NCBI RefSeq assembly: GCF_000011205.1
Contig: NC_003106.2
Coordinates: forward strand, 372,001-436,000
DNA from: Sulfurisphaera tokodaii str. 7
Lineage (GTDB): Archaea > Thermoproteota > Thermoprotei_A > Sulfolobales > Sulfolobaceae
Direction of reading: 5' to 3'
DNA: 64,000 nt
Every line of letters starts with the position of its first letter. Positions within the stretch are counted from its first letter, which is position 1. Below the pieces are notes generated by a model. That model was not told the DNA's origin, ran no database searches, and was given only the letters and a program-made list of their open reading frames with translations. The translations under genes and the position numbers were made by a program. This document shows positions 32,009 through 39,440 of this stretch, in pieces.

Positions 32009-32746
32009 TTCAAGTTTCTTTACTCTATCTAGTACTTCTAATAACCTATCTATTTCTGTGGTGTATAGTCTAATTCTGTATGGCAATTTAGATGTTTGAG
32101 AATGAATTTCTATATATCTCTTTTCTCTATTTTCTTTTATCTCTGCATTAACTAGATGCCTAGAGTGTAAAAATATTCCACTTTTATCCGTTGATAATAT
32201 ACCCTTTTCTGTAATTTTATAACTTTGTGGTGCCATTACTTCCATAGCTTGGAATTTTACTAATCTTCTATACACGAACATATTGAACAAGAATAATGCT
32301 TCAAAATAAATAATGTATACTAAGAGTCTTTCATATCCAGATATACTTCCAACTATTTTAAGCAAAACTTCATCATAAAACACAAATATTGCAATAATAT
32401 ATATTATCATATACATAAAGGATTTGAAACTAGCCATAGCAAACTCTTGCATTTTCTTCATATATTCTTCATCTTTCTGGACAAGTTCTCCTGCTTTTTT
32501 CTCCTCAAAAAGGGTTCTTGAGTTCGATATATCTGATAAATATTTTCTTTCACTAAGTATAGGATTACTTCTCATTGTCATAACGCTAGTAATTCCGAGA
32601 ATTACTATGATATAAAGAATATAAACGGGGAGGAAATATTGAGGATATAGTGATAATACAAAAGACATTAAAATCATTAGTGCTTGTGAGATCAGTATCA
32701 TTTTCCAGTTATATGGATTAGGATATCCTTGGGGATAGGTAGACAT
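31979..32746 (-). CDS. Membrane protein, DUF2208-like
   Basis: 255 residues. Four membrane helices appear: about 17-35 ([20 protein letters not shown]), 38-56, 108-126 ([17 protein letters not shown]) and 140-160 ([19 protein letters not shown]), with a charged cytoplasmic loop between pairs and a soluble C-terminal domain that looks like a PH-type sheet ([20 protein letters not shown]). The start ATG lies within a CATG shared with the divergent gene. DUF2208 is my best family guess. Confidence 0.7.
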   Translation of the reverse strand: MSTYPQGYPNPYNWKMILISQALMILMSFVLSLYPQYFLPVYILYIIVILGITSVMTMRSNPILSERKYLSDISNSRTLFEEKKAGELVQKDEEYMKKMQEFAMASFKSFMYMIIYIIAIFVFYDEVLLKIVGSISGYERLLVYIIYFEALFLFNMFVYRRLVKFQAMEVMAPQSYKITEKGILSTDKSGIFLHSRHLVNAEIKENREKRYIEIHSQTSKLPYRIRLYTTEIDRLLEVLDRVKKLELKRQQSSST

Positions 32747-33305
32747 GACTAATATTAATATCTCTAAAACCTTAATAAATATGTGTTTGATTTTACTAGT
32801 CCTAACATCTTTAGTATCATATTCCTTTACATTAACAAGCCGATATACTTATGTATTACCATCAACTAATTGTGAGTTAAACATTTATATAATACAAACT
32901 TATCAGAAGACTCCTCTAGAAATTAATATAAGTTTTAATTTAACTTACTCTCCTTATATTTATGTTTACATACATAATAGCTCTTTTTTAAATATATCAT
33001 TTAGTAACAATTCTGAGATCTTTGTACCTATAATTGTATATAACTCTTCTAAGAAAATAACTTTGATAGAAATTAATTATTTATATGTAAGTAATATGAC
33101 TATATTTATATTATCTTCTAAAGGACAATATATAAAAATTGTTGGAAATGTAAGTTATATAAATGATACTCGTACTGATATCAGTAACTTTATATCTAAT
33201 AGTAATTCTTTCTCTAAATATAATTTGATGTACATTTTATATATACTAATATTACTAATTTCAGTAATCGTATTTATTACATTGAAAAGATATAAAGGCC
33301 ATTAG
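32745..33305 (+). CDS. Secreted, Asn/Ser/Tyr-rich membrane-anchored protein
   Basis: 186 residues: N-terminal signal or anchor helix (LINMCLILLVLTSLVSYSFT), an extracellular beta-rich stretch with many N-x-S/T glycosylation sites (NIS, NLT, NSS, NIS, NNS, NSS, NMT, NVS, NDT), and a C-terminal helix (LMYILYILILLISVIVFITL) followed by basic KRYKGH. This topology is that of a heavily glycosylated surface protein. ATG 32745 shares bases with the divergent gene's ATG; ATG 32781 (MCLILLV) is a possible alternative. Confidence 0.65.
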   Translation: MTNINISKTLINMCLILLVLTSLVSYSFTLTSRYTYVLPSTNCELNIYIIQTYQKTPLEINISFNLTYSPYIYVYIHNSSFLNISFSNNSEIFVPIIVYNSSKKITLIEINYLYVSNMTIFILSSKGQYIKIVGNVSYINDTRTDISNFISNSNSFSKYNLMYILYILILLISVIVFITLKRYKGH

Positions 33306-33315
33306 TACATACGCT

Positions 33316-33323
33316 TTTATATT
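33316..33323 (+). promoter_or_regulatory. TATA box of the riboflavin operon
   Basis: TTTATATT centred 25 bases before the ribB ATG at 33344, which implies a leaderless operon transcript. Confidence 0.65.
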
Positions 33324-33343
33324 TTTGATTAAAATTCTATCTG

Positions 33344-34000
33344 ATGATTCAAAAGTCTGAGATTAGGAAAAACCTTGAGAGTGGATTGCCTATACTAATC
33401 TATGATTTTGATGGTAGAGAAGAAGAAGTTGATATGATGTTTTATGCTGGGAAGATATCATGGAAAAGCATTAACTTATTAAGGAAAGATGCAGGAGGGT
33501 TAATATGTTATGTAACATCTAAAGAATATGGACAAAAGTTAGGATTAGACTTTATGGCTAATATAGTGAGGGAAAAATATCCTTATTTAGCTAAAAAACC
33601 CTCATACGGTGACGAACCAGCCTTTTCTATTTGGTTAAACCATATAGATACAAAGACGGGAATAAATGATATTGATAGAGCAAAAACTATATCCGAACTT
33701 CATAACATTATCTCTTTACTTAATGAGGATGAAAAAATAGCTAAGGAAAAATTTGAAACCGAATTCTACTCACCGGGTCATGTGCCTGTATTGTTATCTA
33801 GGGGAATAAGATATAGGAGAGGACATACTGAATTAAGTATATCTTTACTTGAGTATGTAAATTTAGAAAAAAGTGCTGTTATAGCTGAAATGTTGGACGA
33901 TGGATCAAGTCTTAGTAAAGAGAAAGCATTAAGATACGCAAGGTATAATGGATTTTTATTTATAGAGGGAAAAGAAATCTTAAAGGAGGTTCTAATATGA
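33344..34000 (+). CDS. ribB: 3,4-dihydroxy-2-butanone 4-phosphate synthase
   Basis: Makes the four-carbon unit of riboflavin from ribulose 5-phosphate. 218 residues with the acidic loop YDFDGREEEVDMMFYAG and the substrate motif GHVPVLLSRGIRYRRGHTEL. First gene of a tightly overlapping operon (4-base overlap with ribC). Confidence 0.95.
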   Translation: MIQKSEIRKNLESGLPILIYDFDGREEEVDMMFYAGKISWKSINLLRKDAGGLICYVTSKEYGQKLGLDFMANIVREKYPYLAKKPSYGDEPAFSIWLNHIDTKTGINDIDRAKTISELHNIISLLNEDEKIAKEKFETEFYSPGHVPVLLSRGIRYRRGHTELSISLLEYVNLEKSAVIAEMLDDGSSLSKEKALRYARYNGFLFIEGKEILKEVLI

Positions 34001-34461
34001 GAAAATACGGAGTAGTAGATACAACATTCTCGAGAATAGATATGGGAAGTATAGCAATAAAAGTTATAAGAGCAGAAGATCCTGATGCAGAAATAATTAG
34101 ATATACTGTTCCTGGGATAAAAGATATGCCAGTTGCTGCAAAGAGACTATTGGATGAAGGCTGTGATGGTGTAATAACTCTTGGTTGGGTGGGGAAATCA
34201 ATGTTAGATAAATACAGTTATCTTGCAACAAGCATAGGTTTAATAATCACACAAGTACTAACTTCTAAGCATATAATTGATGTTACAGTTCATGAAGATG
34301 AAGTAAATGATGAAGAAAAACTAAAAGATTTAGCAATAGATAGGGTAACTAAGCATGCAAAAAATCTAGTTATGCTAGTGAGAGATGGAAGAAATGCACT
34401 AACTCCTTATGCGGGGAAAGGATTAAGACAGGGGTATGAAAATGCCGGACCAATCGATTAA
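33997..34461 (+). CDS. ribC: Riboflavin synthase, archaeal type
   Basis: Dismutates two lumazines to riboflavin. The archaeal enzyme is unrelated to bacterial RibE and is a paralogue of lumazine synthase, as seen in the shared pattern [20 protein letters not shown] and [16 protein letters not shown]. 154 residues. Its 3' end overlaps ribH. Confidence 0.94.
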
Positions 34462-34909
34462 CTTAGCTATAGTAGTTGCTGAATTTAATTACGATATAAC
34501 GTATCTGATGTTACAAAGAGCAATAGCTCATGCTAAGTTCCTTGGTGCAAATGTAAAGGTTGTATTTAAAGTTCCAGGTAGCTATGATATGGCAATAGCT
34601 GTGAAAGAGCTACTAAAAAGAGATGATATAGATGCTGTTGTTACTTTAGGTGCAGTAATAAAAGGCGAAACAAAACATGATGAAATAGTAGCTACTCAAA
34701 CTGCAAGAAAAATATTAGATTTATCAGTAGAATATGGAAAGCCTGTAACCTTGGGTATTATAGGTCACGGAGTTACGCATGAGCAAGCGGTGGAAAGAAT
34801 AGAGGAGTATTCCACAAGAGCTGTTGAGGCTGCAATAAAATTGGCTAAGAGGTTAAGAGAACTAAGAAAAATACAAACATTAAATGAGGAAATGGTGGTA
34901 ATTGAATGA
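34442..34909 (+). CDS. ribH: 6,7-dimethyl-8-ribityllumazine synthase
   Basis: Condenses the pyrimidine intermediate with the four-carbon unit. 155 residues: [53 protein letters not shown] (catalytic His in KHDEI) and [16 protein letters not shown] choose ATG 34442; ATG 34436 two codons earlier is possible. Overlaps ribC by 20 bases and arfA by 4. Confidence 0.95.
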
Positions 34910-35583
34910 AAATTATGCAAATAAATTTAGTAGACTATAAAGAATGGACTGAGAGTCTAGGGTATGATAGAGAGTGGAAAATTCAAAATTTTCAGCACGG
35001 TTTTTTATCTAGACTTAATGAAATAGCGGCAGAAATAAATTCATTTATAATAACATACAGATATGATAGTTATATAATGTTACTGGATGGTGTCTTAATT
35101 GGAAAAAATGATTATATTTTAACTAAAATAAAAGAACTTTCACCAGTTCCAATAGATATATGTTTTGGATATGGTAAAACTTTACTAGATGCAGAAAGAA
35201 ATTGTTCCATTAATATGGATAATATCTTATTAGCCAAAGATGAAAAAGTGCTTGTGGCTCATTTTGATCTAGATGGATTTTCTAGGAAAAGATTTTTGTT
35301 TGATGCTTACCTAGAAGTTTATAAAATATATAATAAGTTATTTAACTATGCAATGGAACTTGGTGGTTTAGCTTATTATTTTGGTGGTGATAATATAGGA
35401 ATCTTCTTAGGGGTTGACAATATTAATAAAGTAATAGAATTAGCGAATTCTTTCCCGAATATGAAAGTAGGTATAGGAATAGGTAATAATCCGAGAGAGG
35501 CTCTAAAGAATGCCGCTGAGGCATTACATATTATAAGAATATATAGGGATAGGAAGATCGAAATTGTCGACTCTAAAAATTAA
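34906..35583 (+). CDS. arfA: GTP cyclohydrolase III (ArfA)
   Basis: Opens the GTP ring to the formylaminopyrimidine, the first step of archaeal riboflavin and F420 synthesis. 225 residues with two ferredoxin-like halves related to nucleotidyl cyclases: metal-binding [12 protein letters not shown] and the GGDEF-like [13 protein letters not shown]. The product still needs deformylation, reduction and deamination before RibH can use it. Overlaps the next gene by 20 bases. Confidence 0.93.
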
Positions 35584-36673
35584 TTTAGGTGCTATTTTAT
35601 CTGGAGAGGAACTAGAATATAAAGAAAGAGTTAATATTGAAATAGATGATAATAAGAGAATTTTACATATCGGTAATGGTTATGATTCTTCTGCTAAAAA
35701 TTTTAAAGAATTCATACTTGTTCCGCCTCTTATAAATTTTCATACACATAGCGGAGATTTTACTTTCCCAGAAATAGGAATTGATAAACCTATTAACGAA
35801 TTAGTAGGAGATCCTAATAGTGAAAAATATAAATATTTCAAGTTATATAAAAATAGGGTTAGTGAAGGAATTAGAGAATTTATTAGAAAATCTATTAATT
35901 TTGGTATAATAGGAATATTGGATTTCAGAGAAGAAGGAGTAGAAGGTGTGTTAAAAGCTAAAAAATCTGTAGATTTAGCAAATATTCATTATTTCTCTCT
36001 TGGTAGATTGGATAAATTTGATAAGAAGGAACTAGAAGAGCTAGCAAAAGTTGCAGAAGGATATGGATTGCCTAGTCCTAATTATCATTCTAGCAAAGAA
36101 TTAAATGTTATTAAAAATCACTTTGCTACAAAGATTAGAGCCGTTCATTTTGCTGAGACGAAAAAACAATATTTAAGAGATGACCTAAAAGAATTAATTA
36201 TAAGTTATTCTCCTAATCTCATAATCCATGGAACTCATTTTAGTATAAATGAATTTAATATCTTGAAAAATGAAAAAATTCCTTTAGTTGTTTGTCCTAG
36301 AAGTAATTTATGGTTTGGTGTAGGTATTCCTAATATTTCTGCAGCCTACGATGTTGGAGTTACTGTTTTTTATGGAAGTGATAATGGAAGCTGGATTTCA
36401 CCAAATCTGTGGAAAGACTTAGAATTAGCTCTTCTTATCACTAGAATACAGAAACCAGGATCTAACTATGCAAGAGATATTTTATCTTCAGCTACTGTTA
36501 ATGCATATAAGTATCTTCAACTTGATTTTGCAATAAAAGAAGGTAATAAAACATATCCAGTTTTAATAAGAGGGGATGAAATTTTTAGGGCAAACGATAA
36601 GTTTGTTGCAATAATTAAAAGAGCTTCGGATAATGGCATCTATAGTCTTGGTGCTATCCAGAATATAAGTTGA
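35564..36673 (+). CDS. Amidohydrolase of the cytosine/guanine-deaminase type; candidate riboflavin-pathway deaminase
   Basis: 369 residues, start TTG 35564 inside arfA. The active site is complete: HxH in NFHTHSGDF, the deaminase-type H-x-A-E in VHFAETKK, HGTH in IIHGTHFS, the CPRSNLWFGVG substrate loop and metal D in GSDNGSW. H-x-A-E plus CPRSN is characteristic of aminohydrolases acting on purines, pyrimidines or triazines (COG0402 group). It is the last gene of the ribB-ribC-ribH-arfA operon. The pyrimidine deaminase of the archaeal pathway is, to my knowledge, not assigned, so this gene is a good candidate; that role is inference. Convergent overlap with pcna1 is 34 bases. Confidence 0.85.
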   Translation: MSTLKINLGAILSGEELEYKERVNIEIDDNKRILHIGNGYDSSAKNFKEFILVPPLINFHTHSGDFTFPEIGIDKPINELVGDPNSEKYKYFKLYKNRVSEGIREFIRKSINFGIIGILDFREEGVEGVLKAKKSVDLANIHYFSLGRLDKFDKKELEELAKVAEGYGLPSPNYHSSKELNVIKNHFATKIRAVHFAETKKQYLRDDLKELIISYSPNLIIHGTHFSINEFNILKNEKIPLVVCPRSNLWFGVGIPNISAAYDVGVTVFYGSDNGSWISPNLWKDLELALLITRIQKPGSNYARDILSSATVNAYKYLQLDFAIKEGNKTYPVLIRGDEIFRANDKFVAIIKRASDNGIYSLGAIQNIS

Positions 36674-37386
36674 CCACCAGAATCTGTAGGTACTTCAATT
36701 TTCATAGGTATGTTATTTCCAAATCCTACAGTTACATTTTGAGATATAGAAGTTACTTTAAATACATCTTTTAGAACTTCTATGCTATATACTGCTTTCG
36801 ATGGAGATTCTACATTTAAGGATTTGAGGGGCTTATCTTGTTTTAGCAAAGACTTGTATGTTCTACCAGCCTCTTCTGTGGAGAGGGTAACAGTGTTTTC
36901 ATCTGCAGATATTTCAACCTCTTCACCTACTAAGCTTAAATCTCTAGCAATATCCTTTAATACATCTCCATCAGTTGTAAATGTAACACTTAGGTTTACC
37001 TTAGGTTCTGTTAATTGGTCTATTGAAGTTTTTTCTCCTTTTATATAGATATTGCTTCTAGTCCCTGTTTTCTCATCTCTAACAGTAACTTTTAGGCCAG
37101 CCTCAGTCTCTTCTAAAGTAACTGTTGCACTTTTAGATTTAGCCTTTCCAAGAATTTTCTTCAAATCATTTATATTAATTTTAATTCCAAGTGGTTTGTC
37201 AATCGTATAATCTTCTAGGTATTCTTTTGGAATTTTAAATATAACCATGAGTACTTTATCATCTGTCAGATATCTTGAAAAAATACTGTCTTCAGTAAAG
37301 TTTAAAATTATTTCATCTGTAACCTTAAGCAGACCAGATAACAAGGAGTAAAAATCTTTCGCACTTGAATATGTAGCCTTAATCAT
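36640..37386 (-). CDS. pcna1: DNA sliding clamp subunit PCNA1
   Basis: 248 residues; TYSSAKDFYSLLSGLLKVTD, ILNFTEDSIFSRYLTDDKVL and the C-terminus SGGQLIFWIAPRL match PCNA1 of S. solfataricus as remembered. PCNA1 pairs first with PCNA2 and contacts FEN1; PCNA3 is at 29910, PCNA2 is not in the window. Start overlaps the rpo13 stop by 4 bases, so clamp and polymerase subunit are co-translated from one message. Confidence 0.93.
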   Translation of the reverse strand: MIKATYSSAKDFYSLLSGLLKVTDEIILNFTEDSIFSRYLTDDKVLMVIFKIPKEYLEDYTIDKPLGIKININDLKKILGKAKSKSATVTLEETEAGLKVTVRDEKTGTRSNIYIKGEKTSIDQLTEPKVNLSVTFTTDGDVLKDIARDLSLVGEEVEISADENTVTLSTEEAGRTYKSLLKQDKPLKSLNVESPSKAVYSIEVLKDVFKVTSISQNVTVGFGNNIPMKIEVPTDSGGQLIFWIAPRL

Positions 37387-37730
37387 TCTTCCTCATTTGT
37401 TTTTTGTTCTTTTACTTTTTTAGTCTTTTTTGCTACTTTCTTCCTTTTCTTCTTATCAGAGGAAGAATAATGAGAGGCTAATTCTTTAAACATTTTCTTT
37501 GCTTCTTCAATGCTTATTTTCCCATTAAGTAAATTGTCCCATATTTCAGTATTTTTCATTAATAATTCTATGTCGGCTACACTTAGTGCTGGTAGTTCTT
37601 CTTCTTCGCTTTCAGCTTCTACTTTCTCCTCATGCTCTTCTTCTTTTTGTGTAAATTCCTCTTCGCTTTCAGCTTCAGTGGATTCTTCCTCTTCTTCATT
37701 CTCTTTCTCATTCTCTTCCTCATCAAACAT
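37383..37730 (-). CDS. rpo13: RNA polymerase subunit Rpo13
   Basis: 115 residues: acidic, low-complexity N-terminal half (long Glu runs), a short helix-turn-helix (SVADIELLMKNTEIWDNLLN, GKISIEEAKKMFKELA) and a Lys-rich tail (KKKRKKVAKKTKKVKEQK). This acid-helix-base layout and the place next to pcna1 are those of Rpo13, the crenarchaeal subunit that sits near downstream DNA in the polymerase. The Glu-rich arm here is rather long. Confidence 0.88.
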   Translation of the reverse strand: MFDEEENEKENEEEEESTEAESEEEFTQKEEEHEEKVEAESEEEELPALSVADIELLMKNTEIWDNLLNGKISIEEAKKMFKELASHYSSSDKKKRKKVAKKTKKVKEQKTNEEE

Positions 37731-37742
37731 TATAATCCCCCT

Positions 37743-39404
37743 TTATGTCAAGTTTAGTAGATATATTTCACCCCTTAATAAATCTCTAGTCACGCAATAT
37801 CCCCTTGGTAGTTTTTGTAATGTTTCATAAATTGCAGCATACAATTGAGTATCGGAACCTCCAAGCAGTTTACTCGCATAGTCTAATTCTTTGGGCTCAA
37901 CTAAGTTAAATATAAAAAAGTAACTTGTATTAGCAAGTAGTTCCTTAATGTATTCACTAGTTTGGGAAATTATTATAAATCCAAATCCAAATTTTCTTCC
38001 TTCCGCAAATAATCTTTCTAATATCTGTTTACCGGATTCTTTAGATAATATAAAAGGGGCTTCATCTATAATAATTATTTTCTTTAAATTCGATATACCA
38101 GAAATATACATTGTATTTTGAATAGATTTTAATAACGTTTCTATTAAAACATATTTTATCTCATTAGTTGGTATTTTAGAAAAATCTATAATTAGATTAT
38201 TTTCCAAAATCTCTGAAATATTCACATTTGAATTATTGAAGATTGATGATGATAGAAACTGAATATAAGGTTCTATTGATTGATATTTTATTATATCTTG
38301 ACTTGTAGTAGCTAGTTTTTTCTTTTTTTCCAAAAGAATTAAAATATCCCTGAAAGTTGGTGGAGATAAATTCCATGTCTCACTATCATTTTCATCTATT
38401 CCTTTTTCTGCATAAGCTTCAATAATTAAGTTTGTTAGTTCGATAGTTTGTAAATTACCTAGATTAAAAAGACTTTTTATCATCAATGAAATTTCTAAGG
38501 CCCTTTCTTTTGGACTTCTACCAAATAAACTTAATGGATTTATTGTTACTTTAGAGGCATCAATTTTCTTTGCTCCTTGAACTTCGTATTCGCCATGTAA
38601 ATCGAAAACTAAGTAAGATATGTTTAATGAATTCACAATCTTTTTTGCTAAAGTTGATTTTCCTACTCCACTAGTACCTATAATTATCACATTATAATTT
38701 TTACTAGAATTAAAATCCAAGTAATATATTCCATCAGTTCTAATCCATTTATACGTAGAATTTGAGGTATAAAATGCGTTATCTATTGAACTCCCCTTAC
38801 CTATTTTTCCAATTATTTTTCCCACTAGGACTCCTTTGTTAGACAAACTATACGTTTTAGGGAAAATTAAGTAAGGTAATGTAATCCAATTAAATGTTAT
38901 TAAGGGTAATTCGTAATAAAATCCGTAGAACGAGATTATTATGGAATCTAAAAGGCTTCCTAATAAGAAGAGAGGATTAAAGAATAATACCCAATAGAGG
39001 ACTAATGATAAGCTAATGCCTATTACAAATTTTAAAGGTGAGAAGCTAAATTTCACTTTTTTGAGTTCATCAATTAGGAAATCATAAAAATTTCGTTTTA
39101 CGAAAGAGTAAATAAAGAACGCAACTAATGTAACTACTAGATAGTATTCAGAATAATAGCTAATTAGTAATAATGTCTCATAAAAATTTAATCTGTTAAT
39201 TATACTATAAATAGAGAAAAACGATGGTAATGAAATAATAGATAATAATACAGAATTAAATAAGATAAATGATATTACACCATTAATAACTATTACTAAC
39301 GCAGTTATAGCTATAGAATATAATGAATTCTGTGTTATACTGATAAAATAAAGAATTATAGTCTCTAAAATGAGGACTGAAAGGAATATAATGTAAGACT
39401 TCAC
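37743..39404 (-). CDS. cedB: CedB, membrane-associated HerA/VirB4-like ATPase of the Ced DNA importer
   Basis: 553 residues. The first 190 hold about six hydrophobic segments; the C-terminal two thirds are an FtsK/HerA-type ATPase with Walker A IIGTSGVGKSTLAKK, Walker B KKIIIIDEAPFIL and the sensor-like FGFGFIIISQTSEY. A HerA/VirB4 ATPase with an N-terminal membrane domain is the feature of CedB, which powers uptake of chromosomal DNA between aggregated Sulfolobales cells. Other Ced genes lie at 48223-49379. It is 12 bp upstream (in the minus direction) of rpo13, so it may be co-transcribed with rpo13-pcna1. Confidence 0.82.
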   Translation of the reverse strand: MKSYIIFLSVLILETIILYFISITQNSLYSIAITALVIVINGVISFILFNSVLLSIISLPSFFSIYSIINRLNFYETLLLISYYSEYYLVVTLVAFFIYSFVKRNFYDFLIDELKKVKFSFSPLKFVIGISLSLVLYWVLFFNPLFLLGSLLDSIIISFYGFYYELPLITFNWITLPYLIFPKTYSLSNKGVLVGKIIGKIGKGSSIDNAFYTSNSTYKWIRTDGIYYLDFNSSKNYNVIIIGTSGVGKSTLAKKIVNSLNISYLVFDLHGEYEVQGAKKIDASKVTINPLSLFGRSPKERALEISLMIKSLFNLGNLQTIELTNLIIEAYAEKGIDENDSETWNLSPPTFRDILILLEKKKKLATTSQDIIKYQSIEPYIQFLSSSIFNNSNVNISEILENNLIIDFSKIPTNEIKYVLIETLLKSIQNTMYISGISNLKKIIIIDEAPFILSKESGKQILERLFAEGRKFGFGFIIISQTSEYIKELLANTSYFFIFNLVEPKELDYASKLLGGSDTQLYAAIYETLQKLPRGYCVTRDLLRGEIYLLNLT

Positions 39405-39440
39405 TTATATTAAACCCAAAATCTTAGTATTATTAGCTAA

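Noticed and set aside
37383..37730. Low-complexity acidic ORF as spurious
   Set aside because: The acid-helix-base layout, the helix-turn-helix core and the overlap with pcna1 match Rpo13, so it was kept as a real gene.
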